A stretch of 64,000 bases of DNA from positions 1 through 64,000 of the forward strand of contig QCEN01000006.1 of assembly GCA_003280575.1 (NCBI GenBank), given 5' to 3'. A program made the position numbers and the translations under genes. Below the pieces are notes generated by a model. That model did no database searches and had not been told where the DNA came from. It saw only the letters and a program-made list of their open reading frames with translations. Below are positions 38,651-50,662 of this stretch, piece after piece. Source of the DNA: Prochlorococcus sp. AG-355-P07 (GTDB lineage: Bacteria > Cyanobacteriota > Cyanobacteriia > PCC-6307 > Cyanobiaceae). The first letter of the stretch is position 1. Each line of letters starts with the position of its first letter.

Positions 38651-38968
38651 ATGCTATCTATCAAGCTAGAACAAAGTGGAAGTAATAATTCGGCAGTGCT
38701 TGAAAAGAAACCTGCCGAATTAAAAAATAAATCTCCAAAATATAAGGTTTTACTTCATAATGACCCAGTTAATTCTATGGAGTATGTTGCTATTTCACTT
38801 CGAGAAGTTGTGCCACAATTAAGCGAACAAGATGCTATCGCCATTATGCTAGAGGCACACAATAATGGTGTAGGTTTGGTTATAGTTTGTGATTTAGAGC
38901 CGGCAGAATTCTATTCAGAATCATTAAAATCGAAAGGAATATCTAGTTCAATTGAGAAAGAAGATTAA
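38651..38968 (+). CDS. clpS: ATP-dependent Clp protease adaptor ClpS
   Basis: A 105-residue protein. After a disordered N-terminus, YKVLLHNDPVNSMEYV contains the N-degron-binding Asn-Asp, and MLEAHNNGVGLV the conserved His. ClpS hands N-degron proteins to ClpAP/ClpC. It is 31 bases after dapL, probably co-transcribed, and convergent with the radical SAM gene. Confidence 0.94.
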   Translation: MLSIKLEQSGSNNSAVLEKKPAELKNKSPKYKVLLHNDPVNSMEYVAISLREVVPQLSEQDAIAIMLEAHNNGVGLVIVCDLEPAEFYSESLKSKGISSSIEKED

Positions 38969-38982
38969 TAACTAATAAATTA

Positions 38983-40602
38983 TCATTTAGAATGAACTAA
39001 TTTCCTTTCTGATAAGGGTCGGACTTTTAAGGATTCTTTTAAGGAAGACTTTCCGTATTCTCTCTCAAGAATGTTGATAACTGTTTTACCGAATTCATCT
39101 TCTGGATTATCAAATGCTTCTAAGCAAACCTGACCAAGTTTTTTGCCTAATGTGCCTGGATTCCATAGTAGTTTTCGCGCTGTCCAGGGCATCATACTCA
39201 TTGGATTATAATTCGGCTTCAAAATTTTATGCTCTAAGGCGTACTGCTCAAGAAGAGTGTGAGGCTGCAAACCTATAAAGAATATAGCAGGATCAACTAA
39301 TCCTTTACCAAAAATATTTTCTAATTCTCTATGATAAGCAATTGTCTGTCTTATAGTCCTCGGCGTCTCATCAAAAACATTAAATGAATAATTGACTGAA
39401 ACATGGTTCTTGAAACCCGATTGGACTAGCATTCTGCAATTATTTAATACAGTTTCAAGGTCATACGCTAATCTCATTTTTCTAACAAGTTCTTGAGATC
39501 CCGAAGTTATACCGATTTCAAAATAACTCATACCTGTATCAACCATAAGCTGAGCTAGCTCAGCATCAATATTATCTGCTCTAATATATGCTGCCCAATT
39601 AATATCGTCCCAGCCTTGATCTTTTATAGCTTGCAAAAGTGTCTTAGCATCCTCGATGTGTTTCTTTGCTGGAATAAACTGCGCATCTGTAAACCAAAAT
39701 CCTCTAACTCCAAGATCATATAATTGCTTCATTTCCTTAATAACTTCGTTAACAGGATTAACTCGTACCTGCTTTCCTTCAACAACTGTATAAACACAGA
39801 AACAACAATTATGAGGACAACCTCTTTTTGTTTGCACCCCTACATAGTAATCTCCTCCATCTATATACCAATTAAATTCAGGCCATATTGATTTAATATA
39901 TTTGTAATTACAGGCAGTTTTAACAGTTCCTGATGGTTGTTCATGAATTAATTTGTTCCGTGGTTTTTGTCCAGCAAGATAACATCTTTCTTCCTCTATA
40001 GAATCACCCCTAATGATTTTCTCTATGAGATTTTCTCCCTCTCCAACAGAAATAATAGTTCCTTTTGGAAGTAGATTTCCTAATTGTTCATAAAAGACAC
40101 TAACTGCTCCTCCTCCTAAAATTACTTTTGAATCTTTGTTGTATTTTTGTGCTCTTTTAAGCCCCATTTTGACTAAAGAGGTATTTCTATATATCTCTCC
40201 ATAATGAGATGCAATTAATTTTAATCCTCCCCAAGAACCTCTAATTTTTTTAAGGATATTATTTGAGTAAAAAACTTCAAAAGAGTTTTGTAGGGGATTT
40301 CCGCTTCTGCCATCGACGGGTGCGTAAATTTGTATATCTCTCCAAGAAAAAATTAATAGGTGAGGTCTAAATTGATCAATTTTTCTAGCTAAATATTTGG
40401 TAATTTTATTAGATGGAATTATTGCTAAATCAATAAATTGTTGTTCAATATTTGGGAAGCATTTATGTACATGGTCTGCTAAGTAAATAGGTCCTATAGG
40501 AAATATTGGATTGCAAGGAAGCCTTACAATAAGAATTTTCCTGTAGTTTTTCCGTTGGAATTTTTTCTTATTTATTTTTGTGAAACCAAAATTAAAATTC
40601 AT
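38983..40602 (-). CDS. B12-binding-domain radical SAM protein of unknown substrate
   Basis: A 539-residue protein. Residues about 22-190 form a Rossmann-like B12-binding domain (ILIVRLPCNPIFPIGPIYLA, KVILGGGAVSVF, GTIISVGEGE) without an obvious DxHxxG cobalamin-ligand His. The radical SAM domain carries the 4Fe-4S Cys set in KRGCPHNCCFCVY (C-x3-C-x2-C), followed by RVNPVNEVIKEM, FWFTDAQF and EIGITSGSQELVRKM. Conserved in marine cyanobacteria. The reaction is not known to me; related enzymes do methylation or rearrangement. The same genome makes corrinoid (see cobJ), which fits B12 use. Confidence 0.82.
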   Translation of the reverse strand: MNFNFGFTKINKKKFQRKNYRKILIVRLPCNPIFPIGPIYLADHVHKCFPNIEQQFIDLAIIPSNKITKYLARKIDQFRPHLLIFSWRDIQIYAPVDGRSGNPLQNSFEVFYSNNILKKIRGSWGGLKLIASHYGEIYRNTSLVKMGLKRAQKYNKDSKVILGGGAVSVFYEQLGNLLPKGTIISVGEGENLIEKIIRGDSIEEERCYLAGQKPRNKLIHEQPSGTVKTACNYKYIKSIWPEFNWYIDGGDYYVGVQTKRGCPHNCCFCVYTVVEGKQVRVNPVNEVIKEMKQLYDLGVRGFWFTDAQFIPAKKHIEDAKTLLQAIKDQGWDDINWAAYIRADNIDAELAQLMVDTGMSYFEIGITSGSQELVRKMRLAYDLETVLNNCRMLVQSGFKNHVSVNYSFNVFDETPRTIRQTIAYHRELENIFGKGLVDPAIFFIGLQPHTLLEQYALEHKILKPNYNPMSMMPWTARKLLWNPGTLGKKLGQVCLEAFDNPEDEFGKTVINILEREYGKSSLKESLKVRPLSERKLVHSK

Positions 40603-40909
40603 ACTATAAAAAACTCAGATGAATTTATTTCATTAAGAATCTAACTACTTTATTACTAATTTGGAGAAATTAAAAATATTAAAAAAATACTAATAAAATT
40701 TTTCAAGTTTCAAAGATCGAAATCAAATAAAGAATTTTTATTGTTAATAGTTTTAATTTGCCAGTCCATATAGCTCGAAAGACATAGACAATTCATCAAA
40801 AAATGAAAATTATTTTGAAAAATTGAATATCTGATTTTATAAAATCTTTAAGTAATATCTTAGTTGCTAAACTTCAAAAATTATTCTTGTTTTTAAGATG
40901 CTTTTGAAA
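40603..40909. other. Gene-free gap between radical SAM gene and tRNA-Thr
   Basis: 307 AT-rich bases with no ORF or hairpin worth calling. Probably the promoter/leader of the minus-strand radical SAM gene and the 3' flank of the tRNA. Confidence 0.4.
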
Positions 40910-40981
40910 TGCCGATAATTGGAATTGAACCAACGACCTACTGTTTACGAGACAGTTGCTCTACCGCTGAGCTATACCGGC
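40910..40981 (-). tRNA. trnT-CGU: tRNA-Thr (anticodon CGU)
   Basis: A full cloverleaf: acceptor GCCGGTA/TATCGGC with one G-U, D-arm GCTC/GAGC, anticodon stem ACTGT/ACAGT around loop CTCGTAA, and T-arm GTTGG/CCAAT around TTCAATT. Anticodon CGU (complement at 40947-40949) reads ACG. The discriminator base is A and no CCA is encoded. The nearby DNA shows no integrase or attachment repeat. Confidence 0.97.
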
Positions 40982-41033
40982 AATAAAAAATTGATATTTT
41001 CATATAGACTTAATCTTATAATTGAAAGAACCC

Positions 41034-41270
41034 ATGTCAAAAATAGATCCTAAATTAAAAAAGAAACTATTAAAGGAATCCCAAGCCCCCTTCAAAGGAT
41101 TAAGGAAAATATTATGGATAGCTTTCAGTGGTTCGGCATTTTTGGGCCTTTTAATAATGCTTTCAAAAATTGCAAGTGGAAGTGAATTGCAGCAAAACAA
41201 CCTTCTTATACAAATTGGTGCTTGTATATTATTTCCTACTTTATTATTCTTTGACAGAAATAAAGATTAA
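41034..41270 (+). CDS. DUF3493-type small membrane protein
   Basis: A 78-residue protein from ATG 41034 (an upstream TTG at 41022 is possible). A basic N-terminus KIDPKLKKKLLKESQAPFKGLRK precedes two hydrophobic segments (about residues 26-46 and 55-72, the first ILWIAFSGSAFLGLLIML). This order (LLKE..aPfrglRr + two helices) is that of DUF3493, found in cyanobacteria and plastid-bearing plants. Thylakoid or plasma membrane; role unknown. Convergent with infB. Confidence 0.7.
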   Translation: MSKIDPKLKKKLLKESQAPFKGLRKILWIAFSGSAFLGLLIMLSKIASGSELQQNNLLIQIGACILFPTLLFFDRNKD

Positions 41271-41286
41271 TAAGTTAAGTATTTAA

Positions 41287-44200
41287 TTATTTAGTTAATG
41301 TCCTTTTTTGAGTTACAAATTTGAATGCTTCGATTATGTCTCCTTCATTCCAAGAAGAGAATTTATCACAGCCAACTCCACATTCAAATCCTGTATTTAC
41401 TTCTTTCACGTCATCTTTAGACCTTTTTAGAGAGTCTAAATTACCTTCAAAAATTACTTTATCTGATCTAATAACTCTTAGAGAACAATTTCGTTGCAAT
41501 TTCCCAGTTTGTATATAACAGCCTGCAATAGCTCCCTTGCCAACTGCGAAAGTTGCTCTAACTTCGGCTTTACCTAATGATTCTTCAACAAGATCTGGTT
41601 CAAGAAGACCTTCCATAGCTAACTGTATATCTTCAAGGAGTTTATAGATTACTTCATATTCTCTAATATCAACATCATTAGCATCAGCCGCTCTCTTTGC
41701 TCCAGAGGCTAATGAGGTGTTAAACCCAATGATTACTGAACCTGATGCGGCGGCGAGGTCTATATCTGTCTCAGTTATTTCCCCAGGCGCAGATAGTAGA
41801 ACTCTAACTTGAACTTCATTTTTCGGTAATTGTTCTAGTGATCCCAATATCGCTTCAACACTACCTTGAACATCAGCTTTAAGAATTAAGTTTAACTCTT
41901 TTAGTTCTCCATCATTTGCTTGATTTGACATTGAGGACAAGCTGACTCTTCTGGAGGCCATTTGTTGAGCTAATTTTGTCGCTCTAGCATCTGAGGCTCT
42001 ATCTCCAACAATGGCTCGAGCAGTTTTTTCATCAGGGTAGACTTCAAATTCATCACCTGCCGTAGGAACTTCACTGAATCCTAATGCCTCCACTGGGAAG
42101 GAAGGTCCAGCTTCTTTGATTCTATTACCATTTTCATCAACCATTGCTCTAATTTTCCCAAGTACTGAACCTGCTGCCAAAACATCTCCAGATTTTAATG
42201 TGCCATTTTGTACTAACAAAGTAGCTACAGGACCTTTGGCTTTATCTAAGTGGGCTTCAATGACGGTACCTTTGGCCGATCTATAAGGGTTAGCTTGTAG
42301 ATCTTCAACCTCTGACACTAACAAAATCATTTCTAGCAATTTTTCGATATTTTGTTTTTTGATTGCACTAACTGGAACCATCACGGTATCTCCTCCCCAA
42401 TCTTCAGCAATTAAGTCTTTTTCTGATAGCTCTTGTTTTACTCTCTCTGGGGATGCTCCTTCCTTATCAATCTTATTAATCGCAACAACAATTGGGACTT
42501 TTGCGGCTCTTGCATGACTGATAGCCTCAAGCGTTTGGGGTCTGCAACCATCATCTGCTGCTACCACAAGAACAGCTACGTCAGTTACTTTTGTACCTCT
42601 TGCTCTCATTGCTGTAAAGGCTTCATGCCCAGGGGTATCAAGAAAAGTTAATTTTTTCTTTTTAGATTCATGTTCAAATTCAACTTGATAAGCACCTATA
42701 TGTTGAGTAATTCCTCCCGCTTCTCCTGAAGCTACTCTCGATTCCCTAATGGAATCTAAAAGACTAGTTTTGCCATGATCTACATGACCCATTACTGTGA
42801 TAACAGGTGGTCTTTTTATTAGGCTTTCAAGATCATCAGACTCAATCATGTCTTCTGGTTTCTCAGCAGCTTCTTGGACATCATCTTGCAGAACAGGAAC
42901 TCCAAATTCTTCAGCTACTGTTTCGATAGTTGTTAAATCAAGTGATTGAGTAACTGTTGCCGTTATTCCCTTAAAGAAAAGAGATTTGATTATTTCAGAA
43001 CTTTCTAGACTTAATTTATCAGCTAATTCTTGAACTGTTAAATTATCTTCAGGGACTATTATCATCTCAGGCCTTACTTGTTTAGCCTCCTTAGCAGCCT
43101 TTAATTCCATAGCTCTTCTTTTCTGCCTTTGCCTTGTAGTCTCTTTTTTCTTCTTCTTAAATTGTTTTATAGATTTTTGAGATTTTGTTTCATCGGATTT
43201 TTCTCTCTTTGGACGTGCCAAACTAGCTGATAATATTGAAATTTTTTCGCCTGAATAACCACTAGTCTCAGAAGTTAATGAATCATCATTTTCTCCAATA
43301 ATATGAACTTTCTGTCGTTGTTTCTGGGGATTTTTATTTCTTAATGCTTCTAGTTTGGCACTATCGTCCCAGTCTGTCTTTCCAGGTTTTTTTGAACTAT
43401 TCGAAAATGCTCTATGAGGCGGTTTTTTGGAACTCGGGGCAGTGTTTGGCCGACTGCCAGGGCCAGGTGGTTTCACCTTTTGTTTAGGTGACTCTAAATT
43501 TTGTTTTTCGTTAATATTTATCCCTTTTTTGTCCTTCTCTGATTTATTAGTTTTTTGAAGTTGCAAAAGTTCATTAGGTGATACTGGTTTTCTAATTCCC
43601 GAGGACTTCTGGCCGTTGAACTTAGAACCAGGCCTATTTGGCATTCCAGGCCTGCTGGGAGCACCTGTTCTACTAGGATTGACTTGTCTGTTGAAGGATC
43701 CAGATCTGACTTGATCTGATGGTTGGTTTCTCAATCCAGGCCTGCTGGGAGCACCTGTTCTATTGGGATTGGCTTGTCTATTAAAGGATCCAGATCTGCC
43801 TTGATCTGATGGTTTGTTTCTTAATCCAGGCTTATTTGGCATACCAGGTCTGTTTGGCCCATCAAGTCTTGGTCTATTGGGCATACCGGGTTTATTGGAG
43901 GCAGTTTGCTTAAAAGAAATGTTTTGCTTGTTATTTTGGTTGTTATTTTGCTTAAAAGAGTCGTCTCTTCTTATCGGAGCTCCTACGAGCTCAGGGGTGT
44001 TTAATCTATTATTATTTTTTAATTTGGGTTTGTTCGTATTTTGATCAGATTTGTTTGGTAGTTTTCTTTTGTCACCTGAATTGTAGATGTTATTAGAAGA
44101 TTTATTAGATTTAACATTATTATTTATATTTTTAGGCTTTGCAATTAGTTGTATAGGTGGTTTTGCGGGACTTTTGATGGGTGGGTTTGTGGTGTTTAGG

Positions 44201-44676
44201 AAAGTTTTTTTATCTTGGTTGAAATTTTGTAAAGGCTTACTCTTAATATTTTGATTCTTGAGGTTTTCTTGAGATTGTGAGTTATTAATAATATTGGTTT
44301 TAATGGGATTTCCAGATTGATTTGAAATTTTTTTAAGACTCTCGGGCTTATTATTAGGTTTTATCAATAATGGCTTTTTGTTTGAATTATCTTTAATAGG
44401 TTCATCATTTAAAGAGGGGATAAGAGAAGGATTATTTTCTTTGTTTTTATTGTGGTTATCTTTTTTAATTGGAGAATTATTAATTGAAAGTATTTTTTTA
44501 TCTGAATTTTTTTTATTAATGAGATTTGTTATTTTTTCTGCGTCTACTGTACTTATTGAGCTGCTATGGCTTTTTACTGAAATTGAAAGTTTTTGAGCTG
44601 CATCCAATATATCTTTATTTTCCAGATTTAAGTCTCTGGAAAGTTCGTAAATTCTGATTTTATTGCTGATAGTCAT
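41287..44676 (-). CDS. infB: Translation initiation factor IF-2
   Basis: A 1129-residue protein placing initiator tRNA on the 30S subunit. The N-terminal half (about 1-520) is a disordered Asn/Lys/Pro/Arg-rich linker with internal repeats, then the IF2_N helix ([20 protein letters not shown]). The GTPase has G1 [13 protein letters not shown]3 DTPGHEAF and G4 NKIDKEGA, with domains II-IV after it. The very long repetitive linker is the odd part. Last gene of rimP-nusA-ylxR-infB. Confidence 0.97.
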   Translation of the reverse strand: MTISNKIRIYELSRDLNLENKDILDAAQKLSISVKSHSSSISTVDAEKITNLINKKNSDKKILSINNSPIKKDNHNKNKENNPSLIPSLNDEPIKDNSNKKPLLIKPNNKPESLKKISNQSGNPIKTNIINNSQSQENLKNQNIKSKPLQNFNQDKKTFLNTTNPPIKSPAKPPIQLIAKPKNINNNVKSNKSSNNIYNSGDKRKLPNKSDQNTNKPKLKNNNRLNTPELVGAPIRRDDSFKQNNNQNNKQNISFKQTASNKPGMPNRPRLDGPNRPGMPNKPGLRNKPSDQGRSGSFNRQANPNRTGAPSRPGLRNQPSDQVRSGSFNRQVNPSRTGAPSRPGMPNRPGSKFNGQKSSGIRKPVSPNELLQLQKTNKSEKDKKGININEKQNLESPKQKVKPPGPGSRPNTAPSSKKPPHRAFSNSSKKPGKTDWDDSAKLEALRNKNPQKQRQKVHIIGENDDSLTSETSGYSGEKISILSASLARPKREKSDETKSQKSIKQFKKKKKETTRQRQKRRAMELKAAKEAKQVRPEMIIVPEDNLTVQELADKLSLESSEIIKSLFFKGITATVTQSLDLTTIETVAEEFGVPVLQDDVQEAAEKPEDMIESDDLESLIKRPPVITVMGHVDHGKTSLLDSIRESRVASGEAGGITQHIGAYQVEFEHESKKKKLTFLDTPGHEAFTAMRARGTKVTDVAVLVVAADDGCRPQTLEAISHARAAKVPIVVAINKIDKEGASPERVKQELSEKDLIAEDWGGDTVMVPVSAIKKQNIEKLLEMILLVSEVEDLQANPYRSAKGTVIEAHLDKAKGPVATLLVQNGTLKSGDVLAAGSVLGKIRAMVDENGNRIKEAGPSFPVEALGFSEVPTAGDEFEVYPDEKTARAIVGDRASDARATKLAQQMASRRVSLSSMSNQANDGELKELNLILKADVQGSVEAILGSLEQLPKNEVQVRVLLSAPGEITETDIDLAAASGSVIIGFNTSLASGAKRAADANDVDIREYEVIYKLLEDIQLAMEGLLEPDLVEESLGKAEVRATFAVGKGAIAGCYIQTGKLQRNCSLRVIRSDKVIFEGNLDSLKRSKDDVKEVNTGFECGVGCDKFSSWNEGDIIEAFKFVTQKRTLTK
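43646..43825 (-). repeat. Two tandem 90-bp repeats in the IF-2 linker
   Basis: 43646-43735 and 43736-43825 are near-identical 90-bp units, each encoding 30 residues with RSGSFNRQ and [10 protein letters not shown] or [10 protein letters not shown]. Partial units with GMPNRPG flank them. A recent in-frame duplication in disordered sequence. Confidence 0.85.
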
Positions 44677-44718
44677 TTAATCTGATTTGAACTCTTTTAT
44701 AAAGAGAATTTATTTTAA

Positions 44719-45000
44719 TTATATTCCTTTATTGGGGTAGTCATTGTAGCTTGTAATTTCTTTTTCAAAAATTTCAATAAATTCAGGTCCTAAAGATGTT
44801 TTTAAAGCTTTTTGAAGCTTTTTTTTAATCTTAGAATCTGAGTAACATTTTCTAGACTTGCAAATGTAAGCTGATCTCCCCATTCCCTTATGAAACATAA
44901 TACCTTCCTTGTGATCTTTGGTTATCTTCAAAAGATTTTTTCTGTCATATGTTTTTCTACATGAAATGCATATACGCATAACAGGGATTTGTTGTATCAC
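44719..45000 (-). CDS. YlxR family RNA-binding protein
   Basis: A 93-residue protein with MRICISCRKTYDRKNLLKI and GRSAYICKSRKCY, the YlxR (DUF448) signature. The start is GTG overlapping the nusA stop by 4 bases (GTGA). The family is a predicted RNA-binding partner in the nusA-infB operon. An internal ATG eight codons later (MRICISC) is an alternative start. Confidence 0.85.
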   Translation of the reverse strand: MIQQIPVMRICISCRKTYDRKNLLKITKDHKEGIMFHKGMGRSAYICKSRKCYSDSKIKKKLQKALKTSLGPEFIEIFEKEITSYNDYPNKGI

Positions 45001-46400
45001 CGTTTTCTTTCCTCTTTGGATAATATTTCACCATCTTGATGAGTCTCTAATTGATCATTATCTGAAAAGGCAACTTCTTCGTATTGTTCTTCTCCATATT
45101 CTTGTTCATCTTCAGGAAGCGGATAAAGCTCTCTTAATCTTGCATCTTCTGCAGCGCGCTCAGCCTGTTCCGCTTCTAATCTTTGCTCAGCTTCTCTTTG
45201 AAGATTCTCTTCATCCTCTCTTTGAATAATTAATTCAGAGACTGCAGCATCTTCTGCTTCCTGATCATATTCATGAGAGTTTTTTACATCAATCTTCCAG
45301 CCAGTTAATCTTGCGGCAAGTCTAACATTTTGACCTTCTCTACCAATTGCAAGGCTCAATTGATCAGGGGGCACTAAAACATGCGCATGTTGCCCTGCCG
45401 GGTCCACTAGTCTTACCAGATCGACTTTTGCAGGACTTAGAGAGTTTAAAATATATTGAATTGGATCTGATGACCATTTAATAACATCAATTTTTTCTCC
45501 TCTTAATTCGTTAACTACCTGTTGAATCCTTGCTCCTCTTGCTCCAATACAGGCCCCTACAGGGTCAACTTCTTGTTCAACACTATCAACAGCTACTTTA
45601 GTTCTTGGCCCGACTGCTCTTGAAGGAGGGTTTGCTTCTCTTGAAACGGCAACAATTTTTACTATACCCTCTTGAATTTCCGGTACTTCATTTTCAAAAA
45701 GATAAACTACTAAACCAGCATTTGCTCTACTGACAAAAAGTTGTGGCCCTTTTCTGGCTATTTCGCTAACTTCTTTAAGGAATACTTTGAAAGTAGCATT
45801 AGCTCTGTAATTATCATTTGGTAATTGATCTCTTTTTGGGAGCTCTGCTTCTACTTCAGGTCTACCAATACCCGAACTAACTCCCATAATGACTGATTGT
45901 CTTTCAAATCTTATAACTCTTGCAGTCAAAACAGGATCTTCCAAATCTGCAAATTCTTCCTGGATCATTTTTCTTTGTTGGTCTCTTAATTTTTGAGCTA
46001 AAACTTGCTTAGTTGTTGAAGCAGCCATTCGCCCAAAATCCTCTTTTTCCGGAGTAACGTCTAAAACAACTGTGTCTCCTATTTGAGCGTCATCAGCAAC
46101 TTGTTTAACTTCTACAAGAGATATTTGATGATCTTCGCTCTCAACCTCCTCAACAATTATCTTGCTAGATAATATCCTATAACCCTCTTCTTCAAGATCT
46201 AGACCAACATCAAAATTACTAAAATATTCTTCATCAAATGGATCTTCGTTAATCCCAATATAAAAAGTTTTTCTATATTTTTCATATCCTTTTAGTAATG
46301 CTTCGCGTAAGGCTACTTCCACGATATTAGGAGGTAACTTTTTTTCCTCACTAATGTCTTCAATGAGATTGTTTAAACCTGGGAGAATAACTAATGCCAT
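44997..46400 (-). CDS. nusA: Transcription termination/antitermination factor NusA
   Basis: A 467-residue protein. The N-terminal RNA-polymerase-binding domain, S1 domain (IGDTVVLDVTPE), KH1 (GACIGARGARIQQVVNEL) and KH2 (LSLAIGREGQNVRLAARLTG) are in order. The C-terminus is an acidic/Glu-rich tail rather than the two acidic repeats of E. coli, as usual outside proteobacteria. Operon with rimP, ylxR and infB. Confidence 0.97.
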   Translation of the reverse strand: MALVILPGLNNLIEDISEEKKLPPNIVEVALREALLKGYEKYRKTFYIGINEDPFDEEYFSNFDVGLDLEEEGYRILSSKIIVEEVESEDHQISLVEVKQVADDAQIGDTVVLDVTPEKEDFGRMAASTTKQVLAQKLRDQQRKMIQEEFADLEDPVLTARVIRFERQSVIMGVSSGIGRPEVEAELPKRDQLPNDNYRANATFKVFLKEVSEIARKGPQLFVSRANAGLVVYLFENEVPEIQEGIVKIVAVSREANPPSRAVGPRTKVAVDSVEQEVDPVGACIGARGARIQQVVNELRGEKIDVIKWSSDPIQYILNSLSPAKVDLVRLVDPAGQHAHVLVPPDQLSLAIGREGQNVRLAARLTGWKIDVKNSHEYDQEAEDAAVSELIIQREDEENLQREAEQRLEAEQAERAAEDARLRELYPLPEDEQEYGEEQYEEVAFSDNDQLETHQDGEILSKEERKR

Positions 46401-46435
46401 CTATGATGGGTAAATTGAATAATGGTTGAAAATTA

Positions 46436-46912
46436 TTAGTCTTTTAATGTACAAAGACTAATTTTTAATACTTCGCTAAAAGGGATTTTTTTAATCTTAC
46501 CTTTTATGTTAATGGCTAAATAATCTTTAGACTTTTCATAAAGTAAACCGTTCAGAAATTTTATTTTTGAATTCTTTTGGTTTAACTCAACATTAACTGG
46601 AAAACCCTTAAAAGTTTTGAAGTCTCTTTCTGAGGTTAATTCATCACTGACCCCTTGACTACTAATTTCTAACACATAGGAACAATTTAAAAGATTTGAA
46701 TTTTCTATTTTTTCAGATGCTGGGGTATTAAACAAAGCACAATCATCAAGTGAAATATCATCACCATTAGTTTTTTTTATAATAACTTTAATAATAATTG
46801 GATTTTGATTAGTTTGTACTTTTAAGCTAAATATTTCTAAATCCCATTCATCAGCAACTTTTTTCAAAATAGTTTCTAGTTTAGTTTTATCGTCTTTATT
46901 CAAATTTCCCAT
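46436..46912 (-). CDS. rimP: Ribosome maturation factor RimP
   Basis: A 158-residue protein acting in 30S maturation. The N-terminal alpha/beta domain contains [15 protein letters not shown] and [14 protein letters not shown] (usual: LEVSSPGldR), then the C-terminal SH3-like barrel ([10 protein letters not shown]). First gene of the operon with nusA; divergent from htrA with a 148-base AT-rich gap. Confidence 0.9.
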   Translation of the reverse strand: MGNLNKDDKTKLETILKKVADEWDLEIFSLKVQTNQNPIIIKVIIKKTNGDDISLDDCALFNTPASEKIENSNLLNCSYVLEISSQGVSDELTSERDFKTFKGFPVNVELNQKNSKIKFLNGLLYEKSKDYLAINIKGKIKKIPFSEVLKISLCTLKD

Positions 46913-47060
46913 ATATCTTGTTCAAAATAATTTTCGCATAAAAAATTTTTTTTTCTATAAAAATTTAAAAATAAATATTTTATGGATGTAAACAAATAAA
47001 CAACAATAATATATTTCTTCAATTAGATTTAATTAATAATTTCAAAAAATTACTGAATAA

Positions 47061-48191
<1,131 letters not shown>

Positions 48192-48234
48192 ATCACCCAT
48201 TGAAATTTAATAATCTATAACCTCAAAAAAGATT

Positions 48235-48948
48235 TTGGATTCACAAACTAAAATGAAACAAATAGTTGCTGATGCAGCAATTAAGGAAGTAAAGAGTGAG
48301 ATGATTCTCGGATTAGGATCTGGATCTACAGCAGCGCTTATGATAAAAAGTCTCGCTCAAGAAATTCGCTCTGGAAAATTGCAAAATATAAGGGGTGTTG
48401 CAACTTCCTTTCAATCAGAAGTTTTAGCTCTTGAACTTGATATACCGCTTATCGATTTAGCTTCTGTTTCTCAAATTGATTTAGCTATAGATGGAGCAGA
48501 TGAAGTTGATCCAGGATTTCAATTAATAAAGGGGGGAGGAGCATGCCATGTTAGAGAAAAGTTGGTAGCATCTAAAGCTAACAAACTGTTGATTGTTGTT
48601 GACGAAACAAAACTAGTACAAAACTTAAATATATCTTTTCCTCTACCTGTTGAAGTCCTCCCTAATGCTTGGATGCAAGTTCAGGATATAATTTCAGAAA
48701 TGAATGGTAATTCTACTTTAAGAATGGCTACAAAAAAAGCTGGCCCTGTGGTTACTGACCAAGGCAATTTAATTTTGGACGTAATGTTCAATGATGGTAT
48801 CAGAAATCCTAAAGAAATTGAAAAGAGCATTAATAACATACCGGGAGTATTAGAAAACGGGTTATTTGTTGATCTTACAGACAAAGTATTGGTTGGTAAA
48901 ATTGAAAAAAATACTGCAGTTGTTTACTCTCCCTCAAAAGTTGGCTAA
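48235..48948 (+). CDS. rpiA: Ribose-5-phosphate isomerase A
   Basis: A 237-residue enzyme of the Calvin and pentose-phosphate cycles. [33 protein letters not shown] (the catalytic Asp/Lys region) and LREK-equivalent [10 protein letters not shown] are present. The start is TTG. Its stop overlaps the hisD stop by 4 bases (convergent). Confidence 0.95.
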   Translation: MDSQTKMKQIVADAAIKEVKSEMILGLGSGSTAALMIKSLAQEIRSGKLQNIRGVATSFQSEVLALELDIPLIDLASVSQIDLAIDGADEVDPGFQLIKGGGACHVREKLVASKANKLLIVVDETKLVQNLNISFPLPVEVLPNAWMQVQDIISEMNGNSTLRMATKKAGPVVTDQGNLILDVMFNDGIRNPKEIEKSINNIPGVLENGLFVDLTDKVLVGKIEKNTAVVYSPSKVG

Positions 48949-50231
48949 TCTTGAAATCTTATTTGTACTGAATTAGCGTGACTGTGTAAACCCTCACTTT
49001 TAGCAAGGTTAATAATATCAAGACTGTTAACTCTTAAACTTTCTTCAGTAAATTCTATTATTGAAGTGTTTTTCATAAAAGTTTCAACACCTAACGAACC
49101 GCTAAACCTAGAATTTCCGGATGTGGGTAAAGTATGATTTGGTCCAGCTAGGTAATCTCCAACTGCTTCTGGCGTCCAGTTCCCCAAGAAAATTGCCCCT
49201 GCATTATCTATACCTTCAAGAATCTTTTTTGGATCAAAAGTTAAAATTTCTAAATGCTCTGGAGCAAAGTTATTGCTTAGCTCAATACATGTATCATAAT
49301 TTTCGCAAATAACAATTAATCCCCAATTTTTTATTGATTGCATACAAATTTCTTTTCTTGGATGATTATCTATTTTTTTATAAAGTTCTTCTAAAACTTT
49401 TTTTGCCTGTTCCATTGATGTTGTGAGAAGTATAGAAGAGGCTAAGGGATCATGTTCTGCTTGCGCTAGTAAATCAGATGCTATATGAGTGCTTCGAGCT
49501 GTATCATCTGCAATGATTAATATTTCACTTGGACCAGCTAATGAATCAATTCCTGTGGAGCCATAAATTAGTTTTTTAGCAGTAGTTACATAGATGTTCC
49601 CTGGGCCTGAAATGACATCAACTTTATCTATTTGATTTGTACCAAATGCTAAAGCACCAATTGCTTGCGCTCCTCCAATTCTGAAAACTTTATTGATTTC
49701 TGATAAATGAGCTGCAGCTAAGACAGTTTTGTTGATAATCCCGTTCCTATTCCCAGGAGATACCATGATTATTTCTTGTACTCCTGCGACTTTTGCAGGT
49801 ATGGCATTCATTAATACAGTACTAGGATAGGCCGCTCTTCCTCCAGGGATATAAATACCTGCATTTTTTACTGGTTTCCATCTCCTTTGGACTGTATCAC
49901 CATGTTCACCCTCTAAAGTAAAAGATGATGGAATTTCTTTTTCATGAAATTTTTTGATTCTTTTATGGGCTAACTCAAGTGACTGCTTTAAATTTCCATC
50001 AATTTCGTTCCATGCATCTTTTAAATCATTTGCACTAACTTGCATAGGGTTAGGATTAAAACCATCAAATTTTTTTGTATATTTTTCTACAGCAATATCT
50101 CCATTAGTTTTTACCTCTTGAAGTATTTCTTCGACAATTGCATTTATCTTATTATTGTTTTCAGAATTGGTTCGACTAGAAATCCTTTTTAATTCTTGGA
50201 TCGCGTCTTGTTTATTATTTAAGATCTTCAT
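48945..50231 (-). CDS. hisD: Histidinol dehydrogenase
   Basis: A 428-residue enzyme for the last two oxidations of histidine synthesis. [45 protein letters not shown] and the Zn/catalytic region [18 protein letters not shown] and [10 protein letters not shown] are all present. Divergent from rpsT across 122 bases. Confidence 0.96.
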   Translation of the reverse strand: MKILNNKQDAIQELKRISSRTNSENNNKINAIVEEILQEVKTNGDIAVEKYTKKFDGFNPNPMQVSANDLKDAWNEIDGNLKQSLELAHKRIKKFHEKEIPSSFTLEGEHGDTVQRRWKPVKNAGIYIPGGRAAYPSTVLMNAIPAKVAGVQEIIMVSPGNRNGIINKTVLAAAHLSEINKVFRIGGAQAIGALAFGTNQIDKVDVISGPGNIYVTTAKKLIYGSTGIDSLAGPSEILIIADDTARSTHIASDLLAQAEHDPLASSILLTTSMEQAKKVLEELYKKIDNHPRKEICMQSIKNWGLIVICENYDTCIELSNNFAPEHLEILTFDPKKILEGIDNAGAIFLGNWTPEAVGDYLAGPNHTLPTSGNSRFSGSLGVETFMKNTSIIEFTEESLRVNSLDIINLAKSEGLHSHANSVQIRFQD

Positions 50232-50353
50232 ATACTTAATTTTTCAAATTTAAAGGGCTCTAGACACCATTTTATTAGCTATTTTGATTATATATTATTG
50301 ATTAGTAGCCCATTTATTTGTTATGATTATAGTCTTCTATTAATATATCCTCT

Positions 50354-50647
50354 GTGGCCAATAACAAATCAGCAAAAAAGAGAATACAAATTGCCGAAAG
50401 AAATCGTTTAATTAACAAATCATATAAATCTACAGTAAGAACTTTGACAAAAAAAACTTTAGAAAATTGTGAAAAATATAAAAAGGATCCTAATGAGGAT
50501 AATAAAAACTTAGTGACAACAAGTCTTAATAAAGCTTTTAGCTTAATTGATAAAGCAGTAAAAAAGAATGTTCTTCACAAAAATAACGGGGCTAATAGAA
50601 AATCAAAAATTAACAATTTCGTAAAAAATACCCTCATCATTAAATAA
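50354..50647 (+). CDS. rpsT: 30S ribosomal protein S20
   Basis: A 97-residue highly basic helical protein. ANNKSAKKRIQIAERNRLIN and the C-terminal LHKNNGANRKSKI are typical of S20, which binds 16S rRNA. The start is GTG. A TATGAT about 35 bases upstream may be its -10 element. It is 15 bases before tatD. Confidence 0.95.
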   Translation: MANNKSAKKRIQIAERNRLINKSYKSTVRTLTKKTLENCEKYKKDPNEDNKNLVTTSLNKAFSLIDKAVKKNVLHKNNGANRKSKINNFVKNTLIIK

Positions 50648-50662
50648 AGACAGATCATAATA

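Noticed and set aside
40910-40981. tRNA-Thr as an attachment site
   Set aside because: No repeat of the tRNA 3' end and no integrase within the window; flanks are core genes.
44918-45229. 103-codon plus-strand ORF opposite nusA/ylxR
   Set aside because: His/Leu/Ile-rich antisense of the Glu/Gln/Asp-rich NusA tail; composition is an artefact.
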